From Cristatella mucedo (taxonomy: Eukaryota; Bryozoa; Phylactolaemata; Cristatellidae), in NCBI GenBank assembly GCA_009760855.2, contig WPIO01000086.1, positions 1 through 64,000 on the forward strand: a stretch of 64,000 nucleotides of DNA, in the 5' to 3' direction. Of the stretch, positions 33,015 through 43,905 are shown piece by piece; position 1 is the first letter of the stretch; every line of letters starts with the position of its first letter. The position numbers were made by a program, and so were the translations under genes. The notes beneath the pieces were generated by a model. The model was not told where the DNA came from. It saw only the letters and a list, made by a program, of their open reading frames with translations, and made no database searches.

Positions 33015-34745
33015 GCATTGATCTGCTGCTGCTGCCGTGCCTAACTGACATCAGTAATCTGTAATTAGCCTCAGGTCATGTCCCAGCACCTTTCAAAAAA
33101 GCTGTAGTCACACCAATTCTCAAGAAAGCGGCATTAGACAAAGAGATGTTGAGCAACTACCACCCAGTCTCCCTACTGCCATTCCTATCAAAGACACGGG
33201 CAAGGGACGGGAATGACTAGCTGAACTCGTATATCAAAACTAGAAACCTCGCTAGTAAGTTCCAGTCTGGTTTTAGAGCTAATCACACCACAGTTTCTGC
33301 CTTGCTTAGGGTATACAACGACCTACTTCGGAATTTTAGACGTGGATAGAGTATCCCTGCTTTATTTGCTTGATCTTTCGGCAGCTTTTGATACTATTGA
33401 TCACAAAGTTCTTCTGGAGGGCAGCTTATCAAGCTTGGGCATCTCTGGCCCGGCTCGGCAATGGTTCAGGTCCAATCTCAGTCGGAGACACAGGAGTATT
33501 CACGAGAATGGACAAAGCTCATCCGAGGTACCTCTGAAATACGAGATACCTCAGGGCTCTGTTCTAGGTCCGGCTCTTTGGATGGTTTATACTCTCCCTA
33601 TTGCTGATGCGATTGCCAAGCACAATCTAGGCTTTCACTCCTTTGTGGGTCACATGCATTTGTACCTTCTCTTTGATCACTCCCAGCCTTCGAGCACCTA
33701 TAATTCTCTCGAACCACTTGCTGCATGTATTATTAACATCCTCACTTTGATGACGGCAAATTGTCTATAGCTAAAATATGATGAGATACGTTTACTAGTT
33801 ATTGGCAAACAAAATGCGATTCAAAAACTGGAAATGCTGAAGGTCAAAATCGGCTCTGCCAGCTTATCTCCTGTTCAATCAGATCAAAATCTAGGTTTCC
33901 TGCCACAAAGTGACCTCTCGTTAGATGACCACATCAGCTGTATAGTGAAATCTAACTACTTTTAGCTCCACAGCATTGCTCAAAATCGGGCTTGTTTAGA
34001 GAAGGATACCACGTCTAAGTTGGTGGATGCATTCGCGACAGCCCGACTGGACTTCTCTAACCCACTGCATACTGTCCAACCGGCAGTGCAATCAGGCGAT
34101 TATAACTTGTGCAAAACTCTGCAACATGGCTTGTCTATCGTGAGCATAGCAGTTGCCACACGACAGCACTTCTTGCCGCCCTGCACTTGATCCCAGTCAA
34201 GCTACGGATCGACATCAAGGTTTGGTCGCTCACTTTTAGGTCACTTCATTCTTTGGCTCCAGTCTATCACTCAGATCTACTCTCCCATCAGGTCAAGCTT
34301 CGTACAACCCGCTCTGAAAAATCCAACAGTTTATTATTAGTACTGAGTACCAGCCACAAATACTTAGGAGACCGTGCATTTAGTTCGCATGCTCACAAAG
34401 CCTGGAACTCACTCTCGGCTTGCTTCTGAACTTTCCCTGATGTGACCACGTTTAAAAGGAAGTAACAAATACACCTATTTAGAGAAGTAACAAATACACC
34501 TATACAGCATTTACTGGGTCCCTGTGATTCGTCCTTGATGTGCTTATGGTTGCTGACACTGTGCATGCGGCCACAAACCACGTTTGCACACAGACCCAGT
34601 GCAATTCACCCCTAATCCTGTAACTGATGTTGTTGTTTCCAGTCAAACACACCGTAAACTTGCTCTTCCCTTTGCAGCAAATGTAAAACGCCCAGACAGA
34701 GATTGAGTTCCCAGAGGGCGCCTTATCAAACGCATTAATAATATT
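33015..34745 (+). mobile_element. LINE-A with best-preserved RT core
   Basis: Begins in the region upstream of the RT ('tgcctaactgacatcagtaa', 33,035) and runs to an ATT-rich end at ~34,745. The open frame 33,342-33,770 carries consecutive RT motifs: 'LLYLLDLSAAFDTIDHKVLL', 'ARQWFRSNLSRR', 'YEIPQGSVLGPALWMVYTLP'. The catalytic box is damaged ('FVGHMHLYLL' where YADDTQLYL is usual). The C-terminal domain is open at 34,109-34,429. It is not active. From 33,918 onward it lies in the young duplication. Confidence 0.92.
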
Positions 34746-36263
34746 ACTACTACGAATGTTTACAGCAGAGTGCTCTTTTAATTTTTACAATTGTTTCTAC
34801 TGGCACCAGGAAGAGAAACTTATCCATGCAGCCAGTCTCAATGTGGAACTATAGCAAACCGACACTACACATTTACATACGACTCGGATATATTCTGCCG
34901 TTAGTGGATCCTTTTGAGCTGCAGAAGTTTCACTCAGCAAGTTACTCCTCAAAAGCATCTTAAATGTCTTTGGATAATAGTTTTTCTGTTAATTTGATTT
35001 AATTGTTTAGGCACTCACCCCGACTAAGGTGATGCTGAAATCGTGTTCTCAAACTGCGAGGCATAGGTGAAGTGCCTGAATACATATGAAGCTATCTCGG
35101 GTTGCTATACACATGAATCACAAAAATATCTGCTACCTTGGATAAGGGCGTTCATTCATATTGACAACCTGGTAAAATGTGTAAGCACGTGAAAGGCATT
35201 TCACATCTTGCCATGAAGTTATAATTAAACTAGAGGACACACTGTGCATACATTTATGGACACTAAACATGTGGCTGCAATCGGTTTCATGGTCGCAAAA
35301 AGGCAGTTCGAAGATTAAGTAAAAGATATTTATCACCGCGTTGCTAATACGTTCAAATAACCAGATTGTAAAGAGTTCTAAATATAGAAACCGGGAACTT
35401 TTTTATTAGGCTTCCAAGCGAAGCGTCGGCACAAACGATGGAATTATAGAATCACCTTTAATAAACCAACGAGACCAAAAGACGTCAACACTGCCTCTGC
35501 ATACCAGGAGCAAAAGGCATTTTTCTGGGTTGCCAAATTCCTCCGAAAATCAAAGCCTTTGAAGAAATTATATTGGAAAACCGATATGGATGATACTCGT
35601 TGAGCTAATGTGTTTGGTGTTAGACAGTAAAAAAAAAAAAAAATTACACGCCTGTTGAAATGTAAATGCTTATCTCTTCCGATTGCTGTCTCAGAGGCCG
35701 ATGGCAGCATAAGCTAGGCATGATGCATATAACCTGCATGTTAGTTATGACCACGCCCACTAAGTTTGGCTTAGCTATTGTAGTTGAAATGCATTTCTCT
35801 GCTTCTGTTGTTGCTAAGATTAGTGAATTGTGATTCAACAAAGGAGAGGCACTCAGGAGCTGCCTCGGTGGCCGGGCTGCCAGCCTAGACGTAGATTGTT
35901 TGACGGCAACTAGCTGCTGTTTACGAGCTGGTTTGCTATTCCTAGCATTCCTAGCACTTCCATTTTATCTTCGTTCATTTCAGCTAAAATCTTCCTAAAA
36001 TCAACGAAGTAAGCCCGTGGAAAGAGATTGATTTCCCCTAGGGCTCTTCATCATATCTATTTCTGTTAAGACCTCTCCAGCAATCATTAGCATTGTTTAG
36101 TCTACTGATGTAGCAGCGATGAAGCGGATTCCAACGTTTACGACAGAAAATACGGTTAGACGTTGGTAACATAAATGTCATAGCACATGCAATTGAAGCA
36201 TGCCAAATATCCAAAGGCTTCAGCGAGGATATAAAAAGGGCAAACGACTACGGACGAAGCCAC
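33918..36263. repeat. Young ~2.35 kb duplication, copy 2
   Basis: Partner of 16,753-19,103. Here the left edge is native (LINE-A runs through it uninterrupted). At the right edge the 3.8 kb-unit sequence is cut off at 'gacgaagccac' and replaced by unrelated DNA. Copy 1 shows the reverse pattern. Confidence 0.9.
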
Positions 36264-36288
36264 GGCTGGCGTTACTTGTAATAAATTA

Positions 36289-36411
36289 TTACCCATTGAA
36301 GCCGGTCGAATTGTTGCTCAATCCCACTATCACGCCCGATGAGGGGTCATGCTGAGAGCTTTCACAGTAGACATAGTCATCACCAGTAGCTGCGAGAAAT
36401 AGCATCACTAC
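36289..36411 (-). CDS. Candidate terminal exon, small extracellular-type peptide
   Basis: On the minus strand a strong acceptor ('tttcttgttccttctag') opens a frame of 40 codons with 'LFLAATGDDYVYCESS' and 'GVIVGLSNNSTGFNG' before TAA. Composition (Ser/Asn/Gly, an N-glycosylation sequon NNST, one Cys) would suit a secreted protein. No family recognised and no upstream exon pinned down. It could be a chance frame. Confidence 0.25.
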   Translation of the reverse strand, partial: VVMLFLAATGDDYVYCESSQHDPSSGVIVGLSNNSTGFNG

Positions 36412-36674
36412 CTAGAAGGAACAAGAAAGATAATTTCACGACACAGCAACAATGATGTCTTTGGTCGGAGACGGTCTGAGATTACAAATTCTCGTGTTTT
36501 CCTGATAAAGAAACAAGAAATATGGATTCGAATAATATCCCGATCGTCTTAGGACTGTGCGAGACAACAATTGCGCTTAGCATTGTTAATAATAACTTTT
36601 TTGATTCTGCACTTACTATAGGCGCAATGGGCAAACAAGCAAGCAATCCAAATAATTCGCACTTACGCGTCCCT

Positions 36675-36768
36675 ACACTTCCCTTCGGAGAAAACTTAAA
36701 GCCCCTAGAAAGTGATTGATTTCTCTGAGGGGCTTTCTCAAGTGCATTATTATTATCATATTATTACG
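36675..36768 (+). mobile_element. LINE-A solo 3' tail with altered hairpin
   Basis: 'aaagcccctagaaagtgatt' to 'ctgaggggctttct' then ATT repeats. The outer stem pairs perfectly (AAAGCCCC with GGGGCTTT), although it differs from the usual AAAGCGCC/GGCGCTTT at two positions that compensate one another. Confidence 0.8.
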
Positions 36769-36881
36769 GGTAGGTTGGCTTACCCAGTAAAAAAAGTAGT
36801 TATCGAGTTAATAGGAGAAGAATGAGGAGAACTAAAAATAAAACTCTCCATTAAATCTGTTCTGATTAGCCTAATACAATT

Positions 36882-37106
36882 ATGGATGGAACATTTCCGT
36901 CTATCTACAACCGAACTGAATCTTCAACGATATCTTTCCATAGCTCCACAAAGCTCCTAAGGCTTTTGGATGTCACTCAGGAGTGTAATGTAGAGCTAAC
37001 TCAAAGCCTTATGGCTTTCTGGATGAATATTGGCATGTATCTTACTTCATCTCACTTATCTATGAAAAAGTTAGAAGCTTTGTGGAATCTCATAAGAGAC
37101 GCTTAG
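36882..37106 (+). CDS. Unidentified 74-residue ORF
   Basis: ATG-initiated frame with plausible protein composition, e.g. 'LLRLLDVTQECNVELTQSLM' and 'SMKKLEALWNLIRDA' at its end. No family recognised. It is directly followed by another frame at 37,135. It might be one exon of a gene or a remnant of an unknown element. Confidence 0.2.
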   Translation: MDGTFPSIYNRTESSTISFHSSTKLLRLLDVTQECNVELTQSLMAFWMNIGMYLTSSHLSMKKLEALWNLIRDA

Positions 37107-37134
37107 TTTGTGAGTAGCATAAATTAAGCTAAGG

Positions 37135-37356
37135 ATGACAAAGACAAGCACTAGGTTGGTCGTCGAAGATTTAGAAAGTTCGTCGATTGCAAAATTAGAG
37201 AGATTCGGAGCAAAGGTTAAGGGAAACCGCACTGAGTGGTTCGAGGCAATGCTGGGAATACCAAATGAACTGTTTCAAGGCAATACTGGGAATACCAAAG
37301 GAGAGGGTTTCGAGGCAATGCTAGGAATACCAATGGAGCAGGTTCGCAGCTCTTAG
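37135..37356 (+). CDS. Unidentified ORF with internal repeats
   Basis: Starts 'MTKTSTRLVVEDLESSSIAK'. Its second half consists of three related ~40-base units at 37,230-37,345 ('gaggcaatgctgggaatacc', 'aaggcaatactgggaatacc', 'gaggcaatgctaggaatacc'). The outer two read 'FEAMLGIP', while the middle unit is shifted to read 'FQGNTGNTK'. The frame shift within a repeat suggests the DNA, not the peptide, is what was multiplied. Confidence 0.2.
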   Translation: MTKTSTRLVVEDLESSSIAKLERFGAKVKGNRTEWFEAMLGIPNELFQGNTGNTKGEGFEAMLGIPMEQVRSS

Positions 37357-37654
37357 TTTCCATTTCGGCACCAGATCACTGTAGTTTTCCTAATGCATAA
37401 TTCACTTACCATAGCAACAAAAATAAAATTTGTAAGTGGATTTGAATGACGTTAACGAAACTTTAATAGGAGCCACAATAATAATTAATAAGCAGTTAAC
37501 CGGCCATCTAAAGCAGTCTCCTGTGTAGGGGAGGTTAAATAAGGCCAGAAGCTGTTAGGGCTTAGATATCCAGAGACACTTAGTTTCTTTTGCTCAATGA
37601 TCAGATATCGAGTTATTAAGCATATTAAATATAAACTAATATAATTCCTTTGTA

Positions 37655-37715
37655 TAGCGTATGACGCCCCCAGAGAACTCAATCTCTGTTCATGAGGTCC
37701 ACATATGCTTCAGGG
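37655..37715 (-). mobile_element. LINE-A tail scrap
   Basis: 'gcccccagagaactcaatct' in the antisense of the LINE-A 3' hairpin. About 60 bases only. Confidence 0.55.
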
Positions 37716-37804
37716 CTCTAGCCCACGACCTCAGCCAGACCTTGGTCGGAGGCGAGCACCTCATTTTGGATTTCAAAGGAATTGAGATTATACGAAAAGA
37801 CTTT

Positions 37805-38535
37805 TGCATAAAGTACAACCAAGCCTACACTTGATTGAATTATCTCATGTCGATGGTCAGTAATCTCCTTAACCACTGCCAGCTTAGTGGCATACCTAAT
37901 GATCTTTGTGGTGATCTAGCTAATCGCTTCTCTATCTTCTTCGTCAGCAATATTGCAAAGATCAGCGAGTCAATTTCTAGCATGGTAGCACCTCCTATAG
38001 AATCTTATCACATAATGCATGCCACACTTAAGCATCTAATTTCCAGAAGGCCAATATCAACCTTGTCCTAGAGTCTAAATCTAAATTAGAGAAGAACATT
38101 CTTCTAGACCCTAGTCTCACAGTAGTGATTCTCTGATGCAGAGACTTGCTGCCGCCATGGATAAAATTTATAATAAATTTGTCATCAGCCTCAGGTTAGA
38201 ACCAGCACCTTTAAAAGGGCTGTAGTAAAGCCACTACCCAAGAAAGCAACTCCAGACCAAGAGTGCTTAAGAAACTTCTATCCAGTCTCCTTTATATAAT
38301 TAATATCAAATACAAAGTAACAAGTCATGGAAGACTAGCTAAACTGATATCTTGAAACTTCAACCTGTATTAGTAAGTTTCAATGTGTTTTTTGGAACAT
38401 ATATATCCAAATAGTCGGCATAATTTCGTACATATTACAACTTACTTACTATTGCAGATTTAGGTAGAGTTCCACTGCTAGTTTTGCTCCATTGTTCAGC
38501 AGCTTCTGTTACCAGCGTTCAAATAGTCCTTCTTG
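37805..38535 (+). mobile_element. LINE-A pre-RT and first RT motif
   Basis: 37,835-38,071 is open and matches the pre-RT region ('LCGDLANRFSIFFVSNIAKI'). Further decayed sequence reaches the first RT motif near 38,480-38,530 ('VLLHCSAASVTSVQIVLLEQ'), where it stops. The C-terminal portion resumes near 39,235 on the same strand. The part between is not recognisable LINE-A. Confidence 0.78.
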
Positions 38536-38659
38536 AGCAGTCTGTAATCGCTCCTGGGCAAAGCTGAGACTACATGTACTCGGTTCTCTCAGTGAGCCTA
38601 GGAATCTCATAGCCTGACTGATAGCTGTGGCTTGATTGCATGGACAAACGCCAACAGGA
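38509..38659 (-). CDS. Candidate terminal exon, Cys-containing
   Basis: A very good minus-strand acceptor ('cttcatttctgcctcactccag') is followed by 49 open codons in phase 2: 'PVGVCPCNQATAISQAMRFL', 'STCSLSFAQERLQTAQEG', then stop. No family recognised. It lies inside the gap that splits a plus-strand LINE-A. Its last ~25 bases overlap the LINE's RT motif, which weakens the call. Confidence 0.25.
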
Positions 38660-38847
38660 CTGGAGTGAGGCAGAAATGAAGAGTGCAATAAGTAAGAATT
38701 AAAAGAAGATAAGTCCACGCCCTTAGTTCAGGTGAGCATATTTGCCAGCACGGAAGAGCTACAGCCATTTAGTAGCCGCATTGGTATTTACTTACTCTTC
38801 TGATATGCCCAGAGAGCCTCCCATGTACCAAAATATTAGTCAGTACA

Positions 38848-39063
38848 TCAAATTATTTCTGTCCGTATAGATTGATGTCGACTTCTGCAAAGCAAATATC
38901 CTGCAGCCAAACCCAGCTCGATTGCTAAAGCTCGGTAGTCTGTCAATTCCACTGCATCGGCTGGTGTGCTGCTCAGCAGTAGCTTAGCACGTATCGGGTA
39001 CCTTTGCAATAATGGTTCCGAAATCCTTCCTAATCTTTCATCAGCCGTAATCTGGCATATCAA
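38848..39063 (-). CDS. Candidate exon, weakly death-domain-like
   Basis: Minus-strand frame after an acceptor-like 'cgctttgatatgccag'. It reads 'RISEPLLQRYPIRAKLLLS', then 'VELTDYRALAIELGLAAGYL'. The spacing of Leu/Trp-type positions in 'DYRALAIELGL' recalls the core of death-fold domains, but the resemblance is short and no downstream donor in frame is clear. It may be the exon before 38,659 in the same gene. Confidence 0.2.
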   Translation of the reverse strand: MICQITADERLGRISEPLLQRYPIRAKLLLSSTPADAVELTDYRALAIELGLAAGYLLCRSRHQSIRTEII

Positions 39064-39234
39064 AGCGATATATAATTATATTGTGCTATCTTAGACGGCT
39101 GCAGCATACAGTTCGGCCAAATTTAGTTCAAGGTTTTCTTATACCTATGGTTCTTCGTTTCTCGGGACACAGCCCACCCACACAAACTACTGGGCTGCCA
39201 CCGAAGCAAGGCCTAGAATTTGATCAAGGCCCTG

Positions 39235-39905
39235 AGCTCATTATCTCTCGTGCATGCTCAATCAGACGACTATAGCTGGTGCAAAACTTTGCAGCAAAGG
39301 CTTGTCTATCGTTAATGTCCGGGTTGCATCATCACATTCCTTCTTACCGACCTGCAGTGGCTACCAGTAAAGCAAGGATCGACTTCAAGGTTTCGTCGCT
39401 CAATTTTATGTCACTTAATTCTGTGGCTCCTGCCTATCTGTAAAATCTACTCCCCTACCAAGTGAGGGATCGTACCACCCACTTTTCGGAGTCACACAGT
39501 TTATCTAAACCTCGTCCAAACCTAAATACCTTGGGAGACCGTGCACATAGTTTGTACGCTTTGAAATCCTGGAACTCACTTCCTACTTGTCTCTGATCTT
39601 CCCCAGATTTGACTACATTTTAAAAGAACTAAACAAAGCACCTACTTAAAACAGCATTGAAAGGGTCCCTGTGATTCGTTCTTCATGTGCGTATGGGTGC
39701 TGACACTGTGCATGCGGCCACTAAACAAATTTGCATGCTGACCCTGTGCATGTAACCCCTAACTATGTTAGTCATGTTTCCTATCATGCAAGCCATTACT
39801 GACCATTCCATCACGTTTTCCTTTGCAGCCAATGTAAATAACCTAGAAAGAGATTCAGGTCTCTGAAGGCACTTTATTAAGTGCATTATTAATATCATTA
39901 TAGCG
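39235..39905 (+). mobile_element. LINE-A C-terminal domain and 3' end
   Basis: From 'catgctcaatcagacgacta' (39,252; start of the C-terminal domain) through 'gaccgtgcacatagtttgta' and the UTR ('catgtaacccctaactatgt') to the ATT tail at ~39,900. All frames broken. Confidence 0.85.
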
Positions 39906-39949
39906 AATCAGCTGGCTAAGAGCAGCAGATTTGTGCTGATTCCATTTTG

Positions 39950-40208
39950 TGCTGTCCTTGCTTTCGTTGATTATGGTGTTCTTGGTTGTCTCATTGCTCT
40001 CTTTGCTCTGTTGCTCCAGTTGCTCATTTTTCTATCCTTGCTCAGGGGGCCCTTGGTGCTATAGTTACTCGTTACTCTTATGGCTCTCCTTGCTCTTGTT
40101 GCTCTTCTTATTCACGTGGCTCTCATTAATCACGGTTCTCTTGTTGCACTTGTTGCTCTCATCCCTATCGTAGCACTTGTCGCTCTTGGCGCTCTTATTG
40201 CTCTCTAT
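39950..40208. repeat. TTGCTCT-type minisatellite
   Basis: Imperfect short-period repeat built from 'cttgttgct', 'tcattgctctctttgctct', 'gttgctcttcttattcacgt' and similar. Pyrimidine-rich on the plus strand. The Leu/Ser-rich frame 39,949-40,173 is a consequence of the repeat. Confidence 0.7.
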
Positions 40209-40494
40209 CACTGGATTTCTAGCAACTAAGGGTTGCATTTAGACTTTCCGCATAGCCCACGGGACAATTTGAGGCTGCCTGGCATCTTACAAAAAATATG
40301 TGGGCTAAATGAGTAACTGTCGAAGAGAGCTCCTCTTCTTAGACTTATTAATACGTGTGCTGCCCATATTAGTCGTCGTCTCGCAAGATTTTTAGATGCC
40401 CCTTAGTTGTTTTTTCTATTTTCACACTAAGAAATAGAAGGGATTCTGACTGTGCCAAGCGTTTAACCAAAAGCCGTGTAGTACCTCAGATTGT

Positions 40495-40570
40495 GGTTAA
40501 CAGCCGGATTGGGGGCACCACGGTCAGAAGACCGAGTGCCTATGCTGGTTCGATGACCCAGTCAGCTTTT
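40495..40570 (+). mobile_element. Possible tRNA-like SINE head
   Basis: 'tgctggttcgatgaccc' near 40,543 approximates a B box with one extra base. It is preceded by 'cggtcagaagaccgag', which could form an anticodon-arm-like stem. The A-box region ('ttaacagccggattggggg') is poor. No similarity to the body of the other SINEs was seen. Confidence 0.3.
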
Positions 40571-40574
40571 TATT

Positions 40575-41775
40575 CCTCGAGACGTACGGTTGACACCTCG
40601 GATCCAGAACGATAAGTTCATATCGCTGCTAAGTGATTGTATGCTGCTCCTATTACTGACAGTATGCTTGTAGCCGCATACACATAGTAGCAAATATGCT
40701 ATTTGACCAGAACTGCTGCGAAAATTGGTTGCAGCTACTGTAACCTCAGTTGGTATCAGGCTTGTGGTATTTAATCACTAGACGCTAGAAATCGTATGTG
40801 CATTGATCATCAAATTTCATGTGCCTTGAAAAATATTGAGGATTCTGATGGTGCTTTAAAAACAACTATGCTACATTTATTGTTATTATTATTATCATTA
40901 CATGTCTACCTGTGATACTACACAATAGTCGCAGACCCATTGTGCTGACACATGTGTTTACTCGTACTAATTGGAATTTAAAAATTTTCGTGTTCACTGG
41001 AAACTGATGTATTATGTGTAATATTTAGTTTAGTAATACTAAGTGTATTATTTAGTTTCCTCAAGTGAAATAGTTTTCGTTAAGATATTCTAATTTTTCT
41101 TTATTAAATCTCTTCGATGGGTATGGTAATGCAAACTTAAGGCTATATCTTAAAAAACGTAGCATTTTGGGTTACTCGCACTAATCTTAAACACCATGGA
41201 GTACCCAGAGGCCAATTACCCAGGTTAATAGGCACCGTTTTTCTGATGCCTGTGGATTTACTAACATCTAGTTCATGCTGTAACTCATCCTTCCACAATC
41301 ATGCAGTTATTACATTCGTCTCTTTTTAATTATACCTTCCATTCTATGAGTAATAACTGAATAAATAAGGAGAAAACTAAAACATTGTCACTGCAGATGT
41401 TGTGAGGAGCCGCGGGTCGAATTTCTTTCGAGGCAGATTGCCTTACGACCACATAAGCAAATCGTCAGCACCAGACAAAATGTCTGCAACATGCAGCAAT
41501 TTCTATATATCAGAATAAACTGACACAGTGCCAACATTACTATTCGGTTAGAAAATGAATGAAAGGCAGTCCTAAATCGCAAAAAGAACCTAAATAAATC
41601 CAACACCAATTTCTTGCTATGAGAACCACGAGATCGAAATGGTCTGTTGTCCCATAATCTTGAAGTTACATCACCGTACGAGATTAATGTCTTTGGTGCT
41701 TAGTTGTGATTTTATAACTATGATAGCAAGCATTAAGTGGTACACATGGAATCCACAAGACTTTTTTCTGACTTT
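40575..41775. other. No recognisable gene
   Basis: AT-rich, with an ATT run near 40,880. The minus frame 41,388-41,609 (Phe/Cys-rich) has no motif I recognise. Confidence 0.45.
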
Positions 41776-41779
41776 ATTT

Positions 41780-43905
41780 AAGGATCGTTTACAAAATTGA
41801 AAGCATGCATCGGTGACATGAAAGGTATGTTGAATAGCATCGCCTAAAAGACCTCAAGAAACATTAAAAAAGCGGAAAGCAAAAAATCCATTTTCGAGAA
41901 AGTGGGTTCCGACCAAGGTTTGTAAAATCCTTTACTTATTACAGCCATAAACATGACTCCAGTATCCGAATAACAGTTATCGAGGAATGTATGCAATATT
42001 TTAACTAAACCAGATCTCAGCAAGTGTTACATTAGGGATAAATAAAGTAACTCTAGCCAGTTAAACAAAAGCTCCTTAATATTTTTACAATCCTTAAGGT
42101 TTTCAAATAGATGTTGACAAGGAAATATATCCGCCACGAAACAGTTCATGAAGATATGCAAGAGCTGTGTGTCTACTGAAGCTGCACGAGATGACTTTTA
42201 AATTTAATGGATATCAACTTTAAAAATCTGTTTTAAATACTGTTCCTGTGTATTGAGTTCATATTACAGAGATTTAAATTTGAAAGACGGTAGAATTTGT
42301 AGTAAACACACTTGAAGTGATTCAGTCACGAAATATTAAATGTTTGAATGAATTGAACCAGACAAGTCTACAAGAGATAAAAAAGAATATCTATTGATAG
42401 AATGAGCATTAGAAAGATCTACGAATAAATCTGGAAATGTGGTCATGGATAAACATAAGATGGTTAGACCCAAATTTGCTGTGCAAATAGAGAACGGAGA
42501 ACAAATGCAGAAAGCTTTGGAATACAAAGCAGCACCAGATATTTCAAGTACTTTCGAGAAAGCGCAGACAATTATAAAGGAAGGTAAATTTATAAAAAAC
42601 GATTTCACTGGCAAATCAAAAAAAGACACATGCACCTAATCAAGAAATTAAAGAAGCAATTGATAATGTTCAGAAAAGTTTTTCATAAGTGTTAAAAGCC
42701 CATCCGCACTGGTACTCCTAAGACAACAGACAAAAGAATACAATATTTACATAGGACGCATCTGCTTGAAATAATTACAAATAAAGAAGCTTACGTGCAA
42801 AATTATGTAACAAGAATAGTATAACAGATTGATAAGGCAATAATAGACATAAAACTGTGTGATTGAGCACAAACATGCTTATCAGGAAAAAAATTATCCT
42901 CGAGAGAAAAAGTTCAGCTAACAGCTATGTTAATTTTGAAATATACTCATGATCATTATAGAAAAATTGATGGTGAACAACATAACTAACTAAGAAAAGT
43001 ATATTATTCAACAACTGATTGCAGGAAAGATTTATCTCAAATTATTGCTGTTAAAAGAACAGGAAATTGTATCAATGAATAAAACATAAAATACAAGAAC
43101 TCAAAGGCAATAATATCGATGAAAACCTACTCAAAATTTTCTTGAATTGAATGAAAGAAAACAGGTGTAAAAGAACGAAGAGTTTTTGGTTTTTTAAGAG
43201 GAATTTACTTTCAAAACACTGGTGAAGGTGTTGAAATAGTTCCAGTGGCTGTACAGAGTGACTCAAAGTTTTTAATAAAATAGAACTGTGGATTCTGAAC
43301 TTGCGGCTCGAACTACTGGAGTAGGACATTCTATTAGTGCTGCAGCGGATTATTTTGGGAAATCAAGAAAAATACCAAAGTCATACATTGCATGAATTTA
43401 TAAAAATGTGTTCAATCCATAGAAAATACAGCACTTTTGAAAACCACACATGATATACTAAAAAGTCTTGAGGCTACCTCAAAAGATACTGTTTCAAGTA
43501 AAGATGGACATTCATTCAACCTAACTGGATTTACGATTCCTATTTGAGTACCTATCGATGATCCTATCAGACTAAGTAAGAAAAAGTTTGACATATCTTT
43601 CAAAAGGTTTGTTGGAACGAATTCTATATAGATTATAACTACTTTTAATAACACTTTTACACGTAGAATTTCTGGAGGTTCTGAACACACTACAACAAAC
43701 AGACTTTGAATTTCCTCTGCTGTATCTGATTATGTAAACATAAGGATTGCGGACATGATGAATAATTCTAGCACTTAGTATTGAGCCACTACTGACAAAT
43801 ATGTGTAAGCTATGGATACTGCAACTTTTAGCTCCTGGATTACTATGCCAGTTGGTTGGAAATTGCTTGCTAGTGAGTCTAGCATAAAGAGTATACTTGG
43901 TACAA
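41780..43905 (+). pseudogene. AT-rich decayed coding tract of unknown family
   Basis: Long plus-strand stretch where translation in shifting frames gives Lys/Ile/Asn-rich but protein-like text separated by few stops: 'PKFAVQIENGEQMQKALEYK' (open 42,439-42,639), 'LSSREKVQLTAMLILKYTHD' (~42,900), 'AARTTGVGHSISAAADYFGK' (~43,305), 'GHSFNLTGFTIPI' (~43,510), 'RLSKKKFDISFKRFVGTNSI' and 'FSSWITMPVGWKLL' (~43,830). Base composition is more A-rich than the neighbours. It resembles the decay of a large gene or viral/transposon-type element, but I cannot name the family. It ends where a LINE-A begins at ~43,906. Confidence 0.45.

Noticed and set aside
33342-33770. Active reverse transcriptase gene
   Set aside because: The YADD position is altered, the frame stops at 33,770 and upstream domains are missing.
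41780-43905. Bacterial contamination
   Set aside because: The tract is full of stops and frameshifts, and passes directly into a LINE-A; it looks like a long-resident decayed sequence.
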